From Tindallia sp. (GTDB lineage Bacteria > Bacillota > Clostridia > Peptostreptococcales > Tindalliaceae), in contig SLLE01000076.1 of assembly GCA_007134225.1 (NCBI GenBank), forward strand, positions 79,111 to 143,110: a stretch of 64,000 bases of DNA, written 5' to 3'. The translations under genes and the position numbers were made by a program. This document shows, one piece after another, positions 19,696 to 30,668 of this stretch (position 1 is its first letter; every line of letters begins with the position of its first letter). Below the pieces are notes generated by a model. That model saw only the letters and a program-made list of their open reading frames with translations, did no database searches and was not told the origin of the DNA.

Positions 19696-19713
19696 TAAGT
19701 AATTATAAACAGG

Positions 19714-19754
19714 AAAAAAAAAGCAGAAACGTATTGAATCTTCTGCTTTTTTTT
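19714..19754. terminator. Bidirectional terminator
   Basis: A stem AAAAAAAGCAGAA/TTCTGCTTTTTTT with a 12-base loop has T runs on both strands. It can end the plus-strand transporter transcript and the minus-strand ilv-leu operon, which converge here. Confidence 0.88.
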
Positions 19755-19877
19755 ATTGCTTTTTTTGAAGTGGAGGAGGAAGACGGCCTGCGAAAAAGAA
19801 GCCGCAACAGCAATATCAGTTAAAAAGTTTTCTGTTGAAGTAATTGGAATAGCCTCGTAGTTTGCTCTTCACCTTTT

Positions 19878-21563
19878 TTAACCCTGCGACTCTTCTGTTA
19901 TCAGATCTTTAATGGCTGCTCCAGGTGGTACCATAGGAAAAACCTTATCATCCGGATCAATAGGACAATGGATCACAACGGGCACTTTCTGGGCCAATGC
20001 TTCTTTCAATACCGGTTCCACATCCTCAATTTTTTCTAATTTGTATCCTTTCGCACCGTAAGCTTCTGCCAGTTTGACAAAGTCAGTGCATCGGTTACGG
20101 TCTGTTTGGGAATAGCGCTTATCAAAGAACAAATCCTGCCACTGTCGCACCATCCCTAGAACCTGATTATCCAGAACAATCACAACAACTGGCAGTTCAT
20201 AATGAACGGCAGTAGCCAGCTCATTATTGTTCATGCAAAAGCTTCCATCTCCTGCAATATTAACTACAATTTTATCCGGATTACCAAGTTTTGCTCCAAG
20301 GCTGGCCCCCAGTCCATATCCCATGGTTCCAAGCCCTCCTGACGAGAGAAAGGTTCTTGGCAAAACATAGTCATAGTACTGCGCTGACCACATTTGACTT
20401 TGACCGACTTCTGTTGTGATAATCGCTTTACCAGAAGTTAACTCGCTAAGCTTTCGAATGATATAGTGTGGCTTAATGCTTCCATTCTGATTGCAGGCCA
20501 GTGGATACTGCTTTTTCCAGTAAATAATTTGTTCTTTCCATTCGAGCCTATGCATCCTTGTTTCCGTCGTTAGCTTTTCATTCAACCTTTTTAGTGAAGC
20601 TTTTACATCCCCGGCTACATGGTAAAAAGCCCTTACATTTTTATTAATTTCAGCCGGATCAACGTCTATATGAACGATATTCGCTTCCTCAGCAAACATT
20701 TTTGTGTTACTGGTAATGCGGTCACTAAATCTTGACCCGACTGCAATAAACAAATCACATTCTGATGATGCTAAGTTGGATGTCTTACTCCCGTGCATAC
20801 CAATCATCCCTGTGAACAGCTCATGATTTGTTGGAACTCCTCCAAGCCCCATTAGCGTCGAAGATACCGGTGATTGCATTTTTTCAACCAGCTCAAGGGC
20901 CTCTACGGCAGCATCGGCTCGGATAACACCACCACCAGTGAGAATAAACGGCTTTTTCGCTTCTTTAATGAGTGAGACAACCGCATCCAAAGTCTCTTCA
21001 CAGATTTCCTCGGTATGCTCCATAATCGGCTCAGCTTCTTCTTTTTCATACTCAGCCATTGCTGATGTAACATCCTTTGGTATATCAATCAGAACTGGTC
21101 CTGGGCGTCCATCCTGAGCAATATAAAAGGCTTTTCTAACGGTTTTTGCCAGGTCTTTCACGTTTTTTACAATAAAGTTATGTTTTGTAATCGGCATCGT
21201 AATTCCGGTAATATCAACTTCCTGGAAGCTATCTTTGCCCAACAATGCTACAGGCACATTTCCTGTGATAGCAACCATGGGAACTGAGTCCATATAGGCG
21301 GTAGCGATACCAGTTACAAGATTTGTAGCACCGGGACCAGACGTAGCAATGCATACCCCAACTTTTCCCGTTGATCTTGCATAGCCGTCTGCAGCATGCG
21401 ACGCTCCCTGTTCGTGAGCAGTTAAAATGTGTCTGATACGGTCTTGGTACTCATAGATTGCATCATAGATATTGATGACCGCTCCACCAGGATAACCAAA
21501 TATGGTATCAACCTGTTGCTCCAACAAACATTCCATCAAGATTTGAGATCCATTTAAACGCAT
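19878..21563 (-). CDS. ilvB: Acetolactate synthase large subunit (operon copy)
   Basis: About 561 residues. It catalyses the first common step of branched-chain amino acid synthesis and is the last gene of the operon that begins with ilvN. Motifs are GYPGGAVINIYDAI, the catalytic-Glu segment AHEQGASHAADGYARS, and AGDGSFCMNNNE (about residue 438) with LDNQ 28 residues later; the C-terminus VFPMVPPGAAI is the typical IlvB end. A GTG at 21575 opens the same frame but abuts the AAAGGAAAGG ribosome site; ATG 21563 is better spaced. It differs clearly from the copy at 2-1648, so the pair is an old duplication or has separate roles. Confidence 0.96.
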   Translation of the reverse strand: MRLNGSQILMECLLEQQVDTIFGYPGGAVINIYDAIYEYQDRIRHILTAHEQGASHAADGYARSTGKVGVCIATSGPGATNLVTGIATAYMDSVPMVAITGNVPVALLGKDSFQEVDITGITMPITKHNFIVKNVKDLAKTVRKAFYIAQDGRPGPVLIDIPKDVTSAMAEYEKEEAEPIMEHTEEICEETLDAVVSLIKEAKKPFILTGGGVIRADAAVEALELVEKMQSPVSSTLMGLGGVPTNHELFTGMIGMHGSKTSNLASSECDLFIAVGSRFSDRITSNTKMFAEEANIVHIDVDPAEINKNVRAFYHVAGDVKASLKRLNEKLTTETRMHRLEWKEQIIYWKKQYPLACNQNGSIKPHYIIRKLSELTSGKAIITTEVGQSQMWSAQYYDYVLPRTFLSSGGLGTMGYGLGASLGAKLGNPDKIVVNIAGDGSFCMNNNELATAVHYELPVVVIVLDNQVLGMVRQWQDLFFDKRYSQTDRNRCTDFVKLAEAYGAKGYKLEKIEDVEPVLKEALAQKVPVVIHCPIDPDDKVFPMVPPGAAIKDLITEESQG

Positions 21564-21582
21564 TGAGTGACACACCTTTCCT

Positions 21583-22665
21583 TTACATGGTTTTCATTGT
21601 ATGGAGGACCACCTGTCCCATTTCTTCCGTACTGACCATTTTGGTTCCTTCGCTGTATATATCCGCTGTTCGATACCCTTTGTTCAGCACCTCTTCCACT
21701 GCATTTTCAATAAGGTTTGCTTCCTGCATCATATCAAAAGAAGTGCGCAACATCATGGCACATGACAAGATCATTGCCAAAGGGTTTGCTTTGTTTTCAC
21801 CTGCAATATCAGGAGCAGAACCATGAATTGGCTCATACATTCCTTTTTGATCTGCACTCAGGCTGGCTGATGGCAACATGCCAATGGATCCTGTAATCAT
21901 GCTTACTTCATCAGACAAAATATCTCCAAACATATTCCCGGTTACGATCACATCAAACTGACCAGGATTACGAACCAACTGCATCGCCGCATTATCAACA
22001 TACATATGATCTAAGGTCACGTCCGGGTAGTTCACCGCTTCTTCGACTACGATCTTTCTCCATAATCTGGAATTTTCCAGCACATTAGCTTTGTCGACGC
22101 TCATCAATTTCTTGTTCCTCTTCAATGCCATCTCAAATGCAATCTTTGCGATTCTTCTTACTTCGTCTTCATGATAGAACATGGTGTCGTAGGCAGCTTC
22201 CTTACCATCACCATCAATTATTGTTCCCTGCTTGCCGAAATAAATACCTCCAGTTAACTCGCGGACCACCATCACATCCAATCCATTCTCCACAATCGAT
22301 GGTTTTAACGGACAGGAGTCGCTCAAGGCTGGAAACAAAATTGCAGGCCTCAGATTGGCAAATAATTCTAATTCTTTCCGCAGACCCAGCAATGCTTTTT
22401 CGGGTCGTTTCTGCCCATCAAGATGATCCCATTTAGGGCCGCCCAAAGCGCCAAGTAGAACGGCATCGGCATCCTTGCATGTTTCCAGTGTTTTAGGAGG
22501 AAGTGGAACCCCTTCCTGATCAATTGCTGCACCACCAGCTAAACATTCATTTATTTCGAATTGGTGTCCAAATACTTTTTCAACATATTCCAAAATAGCA
22601 AGTGTCTGCTGCATTACTTCCGGTCCAATGCCGTCACCCGGAATCACGGCAATTTTTTTATACAT
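21583..22665 (-). CDS. leuB: 3-isopropylmalate dehydrogenase
   Basis: About 360 residues. This NAD-dependent oxidative decarboxylase converts 3-isopropylmalate to 2-oxoisocaproate; together with CimA, LeuC and LeuD it can also process citramalate-derived methylmalate. Visible are [10 protein letters not shown] at the N-terminus, [11 protein letters not shown], the substrate-binding [12 protein letters not shown], the metal-ligand region [13 protein letters not shown] and the NAD-binding [12 protein letters not shown]. The frame extends to a TTG 18 bases upstream, but GAGGGAG is placed for ATG at 22665. It sits 17 bases downstream of leuD. Confidence 0.97.
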   Translation of the reverse strand: MYKKIAVIPGDGIGPEVMQQTLAILEYVEKVFGHQFEINECLAGGAAIDQEGVPLPPKTLETCKDADAVLLGALGGPKWDHLDGQKRPEKALLGLRKELELFANLRPAILFPALSDSCPLKPSIVENGLDVMVVRELTGGIYFGKQGTIIDGDGKEAAYDTMFYHEDEVRRIAKIAFEMALKRNKKLMSVDKANVLENSRLWRKIVVEEAVNYPDVTLDHMYVDNAAMQLVRNPGQFDVIVTGNMFGDILSDEVSMITGSIGMLPSASLSADQKGMYEPIHGSAPDIAGENKANPLAMILSCAMMLRTSFDMMQEANLIENAVEEVLNKGYRTADIYSEGTKMVSTEEMGQVVLHTMKTM

Positions 22666-22686
22666 ATGGATCCACTCCCTCAATGA

Positions 22687-23178
22687 TTATTTCAATTGTT
22701 GTTTTACATGATTCACCAGACCATCCGCTTCAATAATTTTTTGAATGAATGGCGGAAAAGGCTGTGTCTCGTAGGTTTTATTTTGGGTTATGTTTACAAT
22801 AATCCCTTTTTTAAAGTCTACTTCCAATTTATCATCCGCTTTAATTTCTTCGACCGCTACTTCACACTCCAGAATAGGTAACCCAATGTTAATTGCGTTC
22901 CTGTAAAAAATTCGTGCAAATGTTTTCGCAATGACACAGGATATTCCAGATGACTTAATTGCCAGAGGTGCATGTTCTCTTGAAGAACCACAACCAAAAT
23001 TTTTCCCGGCAACAATCATATCACCTTTGGCTACTTTATGCACAAAATTCGAATCAATATCTTCCATACAGTGACTTGCAAGTTCTTGCGGATCTGAAGT
23101 ATTGAGGTGTCTGGCTGGAATAATAACATCCGTATCTACATTGTTGCCATAAACAAACGCTTTTCCTTTTGCAATCAT
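22687..23178 (-). CDS. leuD: 3-isopropylmalate dehydratase small subunit
   Basis: The 163-residue protein is the swivelling small subunit of isopropylmalate isomerase. It contains [17 protein letters not shown] near the N-terminus and the substrate loop [19 protein letters not shown] (about residue 57), both diagnostic for the LeuD/aconitase-like short form. It lies between leuC and leuB in the operon and is translated from ATG with AGGGAG upstream. The short form pairs with the LeuC type of about 420 residues seen next door, as in many clostridia and archaea. Confidence 0.97.
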   Translation of the reverse strand: MIAKGKAFVYGNNVDTDVIIPARHLNTSDPQELASHCMEDIDSNFVHKVAKGDMIVAGKNFGCGSSREHAPLAIKSSGISCVIAKTFARIFYRNAINIGLPILECEVAVEEIKADDKLEVDFKKGIIVNITQNKTYETQPFPPFIQKIIEADGLVNHVKQQLK

Positions 23179-23230
23179 CTTTTCACTCCCTCTATCAATT
23201 AGTGTCTGTTATCCTTCCGTTTAAATGTTC

Positions 23231-24490
23231 TTATACTGAGTCCGGTCCGATAATTTTTCCCGCAATAGCGGAAGCTGCTGCAACTGCTGGACTCGCAAGA
23301 TAAACTTCCGATTCAGGGTGTCCCATTCTTCCTACAAAATTTCTATTTGTGGTCGCAACCGCTCTTTCTCCCTTTGCCAAGATTCCCATATGACCTCCCA
23401 GACAAGGACCACAGGTTGGCGTACTAACAATGCCACCGGCTTCGATGAAAATTTCGATAAGACCTTCTTTCATCGCCTGCAAATAAATTTTTTGTGTTGC
23501 CGGGAATACAATCAATCGCATATTTTTCGCCACTTTTTTCCCTTTAAGAATTTTTGCAGCTGCACGCAGGTCTTCAATTCTGCCATTGGTACAAGAACCG
23601 ATGACTACCTGGTCAATTTCAACCTCACCAACTTTATCAATGGATCGCGTATTATCAGGCAAATGAGGAAATGAAACCGTCAAGGGAATCTGACTTAGGT
23701 CAAGTTCATAGGTTAATTCATATTCTGCGTCTTCATCCGGCTCATAAACAGTATATTCTTTGGTAGAATGCGCTTTAACATATTCCAGTGTCTTATCATC
23801 CACAGGGAAAATTCCATTTTTAGCCCCTGCTTCGATAGCCATGTTTGCAATCGTGAATCGGTCGTCCATTGAGAGGCTAGCTATGCCTTCTCCGGTAAAT
23901 TCCATTGATTTGTATCGTGCACCATCAACGCCAATCATCCCGATGATATGGAGGATAAGATCTTTGCCGCTGACAGGTGGCTTTAAAGAACCTGTCAAGT
24001 GAAATCTGAGAGCTGATGGCACCCTGAACCACCCTTTACCAGTTGCCATACCGGCTGCCATATCTGTGCTTCCTATTCCCGTCGAGAAGGCACCCAAAGC
24101 ACCATAGGTGCATGTGTGCGAATCTGCTCCAATTACAACATCCCCGGGAACCACCAGTCCCTTTTCCGGTAGAAGCGCATGTTCGATCCCCATTTCACCA
24201 ATTTCAAAATAGTTTGTAATATCCTGCTCTACAGCAAACTCTCTTAAAATCTTACAGTTCTCAGCTGACTTGATGTCTTTGTTCGGTGTGAAATGATCGG
24301 GCACAAGAGCGACTTTATCCTTATGAAAAACATTTTTTGCACCCATTTTTTCAAATTCTTTCAAAGCAACCGGAGCCGTTATATCATTCCCAAGAACCAA
24401 ATCCAATTCCGCTTCAATCAATTCACCAGCGGTAACAATTTCTTTTCCGGCATGTTTTGCCATTATTTTTTGCGTCATTGTCATTCCCAT
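23231..24490 (-). CDS. leuC: 3-isopropylmalate dehydratase large subunit
   Basis: The 419-residue protein is the iron-sulfur large subunit that isomerises 2- to 3-isopropylmalate. The [4Fe-4S] ligands are one Cys in VIGSCTNGR (about 298) and two in [14 protein letters not shown] (about 360); [15 protein letters not shown] is also diagnostic. The length is that of the short archaeal/clostridial LeuC2 class rather than the 465-residue E. coli form. The start has GGAGAGGAG seven bases upstream. Such enzymes often serve both isopropylmalate and citramalate, which fits cimA immediately upstream. Confidence 0.97.
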   Translation of the reverse strand: MGMTMTQKIMAKHAGKEIVTAGELIEAELDLVLGNDITAPVALKEFEKMGAKNVFHKDKVALVPDHFTPNKDIKSAENCKILREFAVEQDITNYFEIGEMGIEHALLPEKGLVVPGDVVIGADSHTCTYGALGAFSTGIGSTDMAAGMATGKGWFRVPSALRFHLTGSLKPPVSGKDLILHIIGMIGVDGARYKSMEFTGEGIASLSMDDRFTIANMAIEAGAKNGIFPVDDKTLEYVKAHSTKEYTVYEPDEDAEYELTYELDLSQIPLTVSFPHLPDNTRSIDKVGEVEIDQVVIGSCTNGRIEDLRAAAKILKGKKVAKNMRLIVFPATQKIYLQAMKEGLIEIFIEAGGIVSTPTCGPCLGGHMGILAKGERAVATTNRNFVGRMGHPESEVYLASPAVAAASAIAGKIIGPDSV

Positions 24491-24507
24491 TAATATACTC
24501 CTCTCCT

Positions 24508-26106
24508 TTACATATAGGCACTTACTTTTTCTTCGATATTTTTGATCAGCTTATACTCCATGGAGTCTACCAGTGCAATCCAGCTAGCCTCAATAATATC
24601 AGTAGATACGCCAACATTGCTCCAGAAATGCTTTCCGTCGCTGGATTCAATTAGTACTCTAACTTTTGAACCAGTGGCCGTTCTGGTATCAAGAACACGA
24701 ACTTTGTAATCTGTCAAATATACTTCTTTCAATTCAGGATAAAAAGCTTCCAATGCTTTACGCAGCGCTTTATCCAAGGCATTTACTGGACCGTTCCCTT
24801 CTGCCACCGTAAGCTCCTCTTTTCCGTCTACTTCTATCTTAACAATGGCAGATGTTCCACTTTTGCCATTTGATGTCTGCTCTCCAATGATCTTAAAATG
24901 GTCCAAGGTAAAGAATGGCTTATATTTTCCAAGGCTCTTGCGAATGATAAGTTCAAAACTGCTTTCTGCTCCTTCAAACTGATAACCTTGATGTTCCATC
25001 TCTTTTAAGCGATCAACAATTTCTTTTGTCTCTTTGGAGTTTTTATTAATATCTGGATTTACCTTTTTAATCTTTGATAAAATAGTGCTTCTCCCCGCTA
25101 CTTCCGACATTAAAAATCTTCTTTTATTACCTATTTTTGTTGGATCAACATGCTCAAATGATTTCTCATTTTTATTAACACCGTCAATATGCATTCCACC
25201 TTTATGGGCAAATGCGCTATATCCAATGAATGGGAGTCTTTCATTGAGGGCTACATTGGAAATTTCCGCAATATAACGAGCCGTCGGTGTCATTTCTGCT
25301 AAACTGCTATCCGCGAGACATTGATACCCTTTTTTTAACTGAAGATTGCCAATGACACTGCACAAATTCACATTTCCACATCTTTCACCAAAGCCGATAT
25401 AGGTACCCTGAACATGGCGAGCACCAGCGTCAACAGCACGTATGGTGTTGGCAACCGCCATACCGCCATCATCATGGCAGTGAATGCCTACGTTGTTACC
25501 CAGCTCTTTCAATACGCGACTGGTTGCCTCATGTATTTCCTCTGGAAAAGCTCCGCCATTCGTATCGCATAAAACAAGCCAATCTGCACCACCATCTTTT
25601 GCAGCTTTTAAGGCTTTCATAGCGTACTCAGCATTTTCCTTATACCCATCAAAAAAATGTTCTGCATCAAAGACAACTTCTTTTCCCGCTTTTTTGAAGT
25701 GCTGCATCGTATCCTGGATCATCGCCAAGTTTTCCTCCAGCGTCGTGTTGATGATGTCCGTCACATGAAAATCCCAGGTTTTTCCAAAAATAGCAACACA
25801 TGGCGTTTCTGCCATCATTAAGTTCTTTAAGTTTTCATCCTCTTCCGGCTTCACATGAGGACGTCTTGTACTGCCAAAGGCTGTTAAGCGGGCCTGCTTC
25901 AATTTTAATTTTTTTGCGTACTCAAAAAATTCAAGATCTTTTGGGTTTGAACCAGGATTTCCCGCTTCTATATAATGAACTCCCAGCTCGTCCAATGCTT
26001 TTGTAATTTTGATTTTATCTTCCACCGAAAATGATATCGCTTCTGCCTGAGCACCATCTCTTAGCGTAGAATCAAATACATGAATTCTGTTTTGCAATCC
26101 TTTCAC
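24508..26106 (-). CDS. cimA: (R)-citramalate synthase
   Basis: The 532-residue protein condenses acetyl-CoA with pyruvate to citramalate, entering isoleucine synthesis without threonine. The HMGL-like barrel starts with [19 protein letters not shown]; CimA-type features are [25 protein letters not shown], the metal-ligand [15 protein letters not shown] and [12 protein letters not shown]. The LeuA-type allosteric dimer domain occupies about residues 400-532. These features distinguish it from the LeuA encoded immediately upstream. Translation starts at GTG in a 4-base GTGA overlap with the leuA stop, so the two are coupled. Confidence 0.95.
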   Translation of the reverse strand: MKGLQNRIHVFDSTLRDGAQAEAISFSVEDKIKITKALDELGVHYIEAGNPGSNPKDLEFFEYAKKLKLKQARLTAFGSTRRPHVKPEEDENLKNLMMAETPCVAIFGKTWDFHVTDIINTTLEENLAMIQDTMQHFKKAGKEVVFDAEHFFDGYKENAEYAMKALKAAKDGGADWLVLCDTNGGAFPEEIHEATSRVLKELGNNVGIHCHDDGGMAVANTIRAVDAGARHVQGTYIGFGERCGNVNLCSVIGNLQLKKGYQCLADSSLAEMTPTARYIAEISNVALNERLPFIGYSAFAHKGGMHIDGVNKNEKSFEHVDPTKIGNKRRFLMSEVAGRSTILSKIKKVNPDINKNSKETKEIVDRLKEMEHQGYQFEGAESSFELIIRKSLGKYKPFFTLDHFKIIGEQTSNGKSGTSAIVKIEVDGKEELTVAEGNGPVNALDKALRKALEAFYPELKEVYLTDYKVRVLDTRTATGSKVRVLIESSDGKHFWSNVGVSTDIIEASWIALVDSMEYKLIKNIEEKVSAYM

Positions 26107-27635
26107 GCTCCCGCCTTTTCTTCATCTTCATTACTTATCATGCGATTGATCGCGTTAACATATGCTTTAATGCTGGCCTCGATCACATCCGTACTGATTC
26201 CGCTGCCGTGATACAATTCGTTATCTCTTCTTATTTGAACAAAGGCTTCTCCTTGAGCGTCTTCACCTTCCGTAATAGCCTGCAGCGAATAATCGTCCAA
26301 TTTATACTCTTTTCCGACCAGCTGATCAATGGCTCTAAATGCTGCATAGATTGGTCCGGAACCAGTGGAAACAGCCTCCAAATCTTTATCAAAATTTTTC
26401 AGCTTCACCGTTGCCGTCGCCGTCATATAATTACCGCAGTTAATAACAAATTGTTCAAGTTTGAAATACTCTTCCATTTTTAGGGTTTTATCTTTAATCA
26501 ATGCTTCCAAATCTTTGTTGTAGACCACTTTTTTCTTGTCTGCCAATTCCTTAAAGGACTGGAATACATTATCCAGTGTCTGCTTATCCAGTTCATACCC
26601 CATGGATTGCATTCGATCTTCAAAAGCGTGTCGTCCTGAATGTTTGCCCAATACCAACTGATATTGGTGTAACCCGACAGACTCCGGTGTCATTATTTCA
26701 TAGGTGCTCTTATTCGCTAAAATGCCATGCTGATGGATCCCCGACTCATGCGCAAAAGCGTTCTCACCAACGATTGCTTTATTTCTTTGTACTTTCATTC
26801 CTGTCACTTGACTAAGCAGTCGACTGGCCGGATAAATCTGCTCTGTCACCACATTGGTTTTATTCTGATAAAAATCATACCTGGTTTGCAAGGCCATAAC
26901 AATTTCTTCCATTGCTGCGTTTCCGGCACGTTCCCCAATACCATTGATGGTACACTCCAATTGGCCGGCTCCAGCTTTGGCTGCTGCCAGCGTGTTCGCA
27001 ACAGCCATCCCCAAGTCATTGTGACAGTGCACGGCAATGGTTGCTTTGTCAATGCTTGGAACATTTTCTTTGATTCCTTTTATCAGAGCAGTAAATTCAT
27101 CAGGTGTCGTGTAACCAACCGTATCTGGCACATTAATGACTTTTGCACCCGCTTGAATAACAGCTTCAAAAATCTTGTAAAGAAATTCCGGTTGACTTCT
27201 GGTTGCGTCTTCTGCTGAAAATTGGACATCATCCAAATATGATTTTGCATGACGCACCATATCAACAGCTCGTTCCAGTACTTTTTCCGGCGTGGTTTTC
27301 AGTTTATATTTCATATGAATATCCGATGTTGCGATGAATGTATGAATTCTGGGTGCCTCAGCATTTTTAACAGCTTCGTATGCTCGATCAATATCTTGAG
27401 GTAGTGTTCGGGCCAAACTGGCGACCCGAACATCTCTTACCGTTTCCGCTACCGCTTTTATGGCTTCAAAATCTCCAGGAGAAGCAATGGCGAATCCTGC
27501 TTCAATGACATCCACTTTCAATTTTTCCAGCTGTTTGGCCATTTCAAGCTTTTCTTTTAAATTCATGCTGCATCCTGGTGACTGCTCCCCGTCACGCAAA
27601 GTGGTATCAAAAATTTTAATACTACTTTCATTCAT
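26103..27635 (-). CDS. leuA: 2-isopropylmalate synthase
   Basis: The 510-residue enzyme condenses acetyl-CoA with 2-oxoisovalerate in the first leucine-specific step. The N-terminal catalytic barrel has [17 protein letters not shown], the metal-binding [14 protein letters not shown] and the conserved [19 protein letters not shown] is in the linker region. The C-terminal regulatory domain (about 385-505), with [13 protein letters not shown] and the SISTD-like [10 protein letters not shown], is the leucine-feedback module. It is the third gene of the operon and ends in a GTGA overlap with cimA. Confidence 0.97.
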   Translation of the reverse strand: MNESSIKIFDTTLRDGEQSPGCSMNLKEKLEMAKQLEKLKVDVIEAGFAIASPGDFEAIKAVAETVRDVRVASLARTLPQDIDRAYEAVKNAEAPRIHTFIATSDIHMKYKLKTTPEKVLERAVDMVRHAKSYLDDVQFSAEDATRSQPEFLYKIFEAVIQAGAKVINVPDTVGYTTPDEFTALIKGIKENVPSIDKATIAVHCHNDLGMAVANTLAAAKAGAGQLECTINGIGERAGNAAMEEIVMALQTRYDFYQNKTNVVTEQIYPASRLLSQVTGMKVQRNKAIVGENAFAHESGIHQHGILANKSTYEIMTPESVGLHQYQLVLGKHSGRHAFEDRMQSMGYELDKQTLDNVFQSFKELADKKKVVYNKDLEALIKDKTLKMEEYFKLEQFVINCGNYMTATATVKLKNFDKDLEAVSTGSGPIYAAFRAIDQLVGKEYKLDDYSLQAITEGEDAQGEAFVQIRRDNELYHGSGISTDVIEASIKAYVNAINRMISNEDEEKAGA

Positions 27636-27654
27636 GATTACTCACTCCTTACCA

Positions 27655-28647
27655 TTACTTTTTTAACCAACTCATCATTTTTCTCAAATCTTTCCCTACA
27701 ACTTCAACCGGATGCTCTGCTTCCAGCTTTCTTCTAGCGTTAAAGCTTGGACGATTGGCCTGGTTTTCCAGAATCCAGTTTTTTGCAAAGGTACCGTCCT
27801 GAACTTCTTTCAATACTTTTCTCATTTCATTTTTTGTATCTTCTGTCACAATTCGCTCACCTACACTATAATCACCATATTCAGCTGTATCACTGACAGA
27901 ATAACGCATATAGCTTAATCCACCCTCATTGATCAGGTCAATAATCAGCTTCATTTCATGTAAGCACTCAAAATAGGCACTTTCCGGCTGGTATCCCGCT
28001 TCAACCAATACTTCAAACCCTGCTTTCATTAAAGCAGTGACTCCGCCGCACAGTACCGCTTGCTCTCCAAATAGATCCGTTTCTGTCTCTTCCTGGAAGG
28101 TTGTTTCAAGCACACCGGCTCTGGCACCGCCAATTCCAGCTGCATATGCCAATCCTACTTCCACTGTATCTCCTGTAACGTCCTGGTATACTGCAACCAA
28201 ACACGGAACGCCTTTACCTTCCTGATACTGACTCCGAACTGTATGTCCCGGTCCCTTTGGAGCAACCATGAAAACATTAACGTCTTCCGGCGGTACCACC
28301 TGTCCATAATGAATGTTAAAACCGTGAGCAAAAACAAGATAGTTGCCTGGCTCCAGGTTTGGTTCAATGCTCTCTTTGTATAATTGAGGTTGTTTCTCGT
28401 CGTTGATTAGCATAATGACTACATCCGCCTGCGCCGCCGCTTTTCCTGCAATATCAACTTTCAAACCTGCTTCTTCTGCTTTTGGCCAGGATTTACTTCC
28501 TTCATACAATCCAACGATGACATCTATACCTGATTCGTGAAGGTTCAACGCATGTGCATGTCCCTGACTTCCATAACCAATTACCGCTACCTTTTTACCT
28601 TGCAGTACATCCATTTTACATTCATTTTCATAATACATTTTAGCCAT
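27655..28647 (-). CDS. ilvC: Ketol-acid reductoisomerase
   Basis: The 330-residue class I enzyme isomerises and reduces acetolactate to dihydroxyisovalerate. The cofactor motif [15 protein letters not shown] lies at about residues 23-37, and the following loop ([16 protein letters not shown]) should bind the NADPH phosphate. The knotted C-terminal domain has the metal ligands in [14 protein letters not shown] and [15 protein letters not shown] strong AAAAGGAGG precedes ATG. Dihydroxy-acid dehydratase (ilvD), the next step, is not in this operon or window. Confidence 0.98.
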   Translation of the reverse strand: MAKMYYENECKMDVLQGKKVAVIGYGSQGHAHALNLHESGIDVIVGLYEGSKSWPKAEEAGLKVDIAGKAAAQADVVIMLINDEKQPQLYKESIEPNLEPGNYLVFAHGFNIHYGQVVPPEDVNVFMVAPKGPGHTVRSQYQEGKGVPCLVAVYQDVTGDTVEVGLAYAAGIGGARAGVLETTFQEETETDLFGEQAVLCGGVTALMKAGFEVLVEAGYQPESAYFECLHEMKLIIDLINEGGLSYMRYSVSDTAEYGDYSVGERIVTEDTKNEMRKVLKEVQDGTFAKNWILENQANRPSFNARRKLEAEHPVEVVGKDLRKMMSWLKK

Positions 28648-28667
28648 TTTTTATTCCTCCTTTTAAT

Positions 28668-29150
28668 TTAACGATCTCTGCGACCCAGCGCAGTAAGACC
28701 GGTTCTAACAATCTCACGTATCCCATAAGGTTCCATCAATTCGATAAATGCTTCAATTTTGTTATGATCTCCTGTTACCTCCAAAATCACACAATCCGTT
28801 GCAACATCAATTACCTTTCCTCTGAAGATTTCCACCACTTCAAGAATAGATGCTCGTGTCTTCTCGTCGGTATTAACTTTTATTAAAGCAAGCTCCCTGT
28901 AAACAGACAATTCGGGTTTAAGCTCTTTAATACTGACAACATCGATCAGTTTATTAAGCTGCTTTTGAATTTGCTCCAGCACTTCCGGATCTCCTTTGAC
29001 CACCAGAGTGATGCGTGTCATTCCCGGCAATTCAGTACTGCCGGAAGAAAAGCTTTCGATGTTATAACCTCTTCGCGTAAACAGTCCGGAGATTCGGCTG
29101 GTTACCCCCGGCTGGTCCTCGACCAGCAATGACAACACATAATTATCCAT
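28668..29150 (-). CDS. ilvN: Acetolactate synthase small (regulatory) subunit
   Basis: The 160-residue protein has an N-terminal ACT domain (SLLVEDQPGVTSRISGLFTRRGYNIES) and a second ACT-like half from about residue 78. It activates IlvB and confers feedback inhibition by valine. The frame runs 36 bases farther upstream, into the terminator hairpin; ATG 29150 with AAAAAAGGAGG eight bases away is the true start. It is the first gene after the T-box leader, eight genes ahead of its catalytic partner at the operon end. Confidence 0.97.
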   Translation of the reverse strand: MDNYVLSLLVEDQPGVTSRISGLFTRRGYNIESFSSGSTELPGMTRITLVVKGDPEVLEQIQKQLNKLIDVVSIKELKPELSVYRELALIKVNTDEKTRASILEVVEIFRGKVIDVATDCVILEVTGDHNKIEAFIELMEPYGIREIVRTGLTALGRRDR

Positions 29151-29171
29151 TCTTACGCCTCCTTTTTTCAT

Positions 29172-29652
29172 TAAAAAAGCCCTCATCTCTGCCTTTAGCA
29201 GGGACGAGGACTATTCCGCGCGTTACCACCCTAATTGTTTTCACCAAAAGTGAAAACCACTCAAATCAGGTTCAATCAAACCCTTAGTCTATAACGGGAC
29301 TTGCCGATTACCCTTACTCATTTTCAGGGTAACTGCTCCGGAGCGAGTCGCATTTTACAGCAGTACCAGTTTTCAGCAGCCACTGGCTCTCTATAACTGC
29401 ATTGAATAAAACACTAACTCCATCAAAACGCATTTGCCTGCTCTTCAAATAGAAAAGCGTAAATTCAGGTTCAATCAAACCTTAAGCCTTTAACGGGGCT
29501 ACCCGATTATCCTTACTCTTTTTTCCGGACAACTGCTCGGGAGGGATTCTAACGATCCAACAGTATCGGTTCTCAGCGAACACCGACTCTCTGAAACTGT
29601 ATTGTTAATCATTACTGTCTCCGTCTGTGCATTTTGTTGTGTTTAATAATTA
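29172..29652 (-). promoter_or_regulatory. Semi-tandem T-box leader of the ilv-leu operon (specifiers AUC and CUC)
   Basis: Two stem I regions begin with AGAGAG near 29594 and 29393. The first (distal) has specifier ATC (Ile) at 29545-29547; the second has CTC (Leu) at 29345-29347. Both continue to the shared block GGTTTGATTGAACCTGA. Only the second is followed by a T-box motif, AGGGTGGTAACGCGCGG at 29216-29232, and a terminator (29172-29215). The repeat period is about 199 bases. The distal copy carries a weak hairpin where an antiterminator should be and has no U run. Confidence 0.9.
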
Positions 29653-29658
29653 AATCGT

Positions 29659-29687
29659 ATTTTAACAGGCTTTCTATTCGTTGTCAA
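29659..29687 (-). promoter_or_regulatory. Promoter of the ilv-leu operon
   Basis: TTGACA and TAAAAT are separated by 17 bases on the minus strand, directly upstream of the T-box leader. The spacer resembles that of the ilvB promoter at 1987-2015. Confidence 0.8.
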
Positions 29688-29722
29688 CAGAATTATCTAA
29701 AATTTTTACAAAATTGTTATTG

Positions 29723-30607
29723 TTAGCTGCTTTTAGCTTCCTGAGTTAATTTTGATAATTCCATTTCATTGAACCGATATGCTTTTCGGCAAAAGTGACA
29801 AATAATTTCAGCATGCCCATCTTCTTCAATAATTGAAGTGATTTCTTTAACACCAAGGCTGATTAATGCTTCTTCCATTCTTTCCTGAGAGCAATCGCAA
29901 TGAAATGCAACCTGTTTTTCTTCAGTTATAACAGGATCAAAACCTTCCAGCACTCTTTCCATGACGGCTTCTGGTGTATTCAAGTTTTCGAACAGCTCAC
30001 TTAACGGTGGAAGGCATATAAGTTTCGCCTCCAGCAAACGAAGCTGTTCTTCACTAATGTCCGGAAGCACTTGAATGATAAAACCGCCAGAAACCAGAAT
30101 ATGATAGTCCACATTTACTTTAACGCTCAACCCCACCGATGCGGGTTGTTGTTCAGAATGCATAAAATATGCAGTCAAATCTTCTGCTATTTCACCTGTT
30201 GAGATCGGATAAGTACCAATATAGGGTGCTTTCATCCCCAAATCTTTGATCACTGTAATTTCACCATCCGTCCCCACTGCCGCTCCAACGTTTAATTTTT
30301 CCGGTGTCAGGTTTTCTGTTTCTGCCTGAGGGTATTCCACCAGGCCTTTTACATTCCCTTCATCATCTGCTACACATAGAACGGTACCCAATGGACCGCC
30401 GCCATTCATTCGGAGGGTTATTTTTTGTCCCATGCCTTTAAGCATTTGTCCCATCATAGCAGTCGCTGCCATCATTCTTCCAAGTGCCGCCGCTGCAACA
30501 GGTGATAGTTGATGTATTTCTCTTGCTTTTTCCAACATTTCTGTATTTTGAACAAAAAATGCACGAACTTGACCTTTTCCAGCTGTTACTCTAATGACTT
30601 TATCCAT
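29723..30607 (-). CDS. hslO: Hsp33 redox-regulated chaperone
   Basis: About 294 residues. Hsp33 is a cytosolic holdase switched on by oxidation of a zinc-bound cysteine centre. The N-terminal domain has LGRMMAATAMMGQMLKG and the C-terminal redox switch has the four Cys in FHCDCSQERM and CHFCRKAY (about residues 234-267). A GTG at 30616 opens the frame but overlaps the GAGGAG ribosome site; ATG 30607 is better spaced. It is downstream of the cold-shock gene, separated by that gene's terminator. Confidence 0.96.
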   Translation of the reverse strand: MDKVIRVTAGKGQVRAFFVQNTEMLEKAREIHQLSPVAAAALGRMMAATAMMGQMLKGMGQKITLRMNGGGPLGTVLCVADDEGNVKGLVEYPQAETENLTPEKLNVGAAVGTDGEITVIKDLGMKAPYIGTYPISTGEIAEDLTAYFMHSEQQPASVGLSVKVNVDYHILVSGGFIIQVLPDISEEQLRLLEAKLICLPPLSELFENLNTPEAVMERVLEGFDPVITEEKQVAFHCDCSQERMEEALISLGVKEITSIIEEDGHAEIICHFCRKAYRFNEMELSKLTQEAKSS

Positions 30608-30630
30608 TACCTGCACTCCTCATTTCGTGA

Positions 30631-30668
30631 AAATTTAAAAAACAGGCTGGTATCTTCCAGCCTGTTTT
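30631..30668 (-). terminator. Terminator of the cold-shock gene
   Basis: A 12-bp perfect stem AAAACAGGCTGG/CCAGCCTGTTTT with a six-base loop is followed by TT and an AT-rich tail on the minus strand. Confidence 0.88.

Noticed and set aside
26727-27218. Plus-strand frame of 163 codons within leuA
   Set aside because: It is antisense to a well-conserved gene, is rich in His and Cys as expected for a shadow frame, and has no ribosome site.
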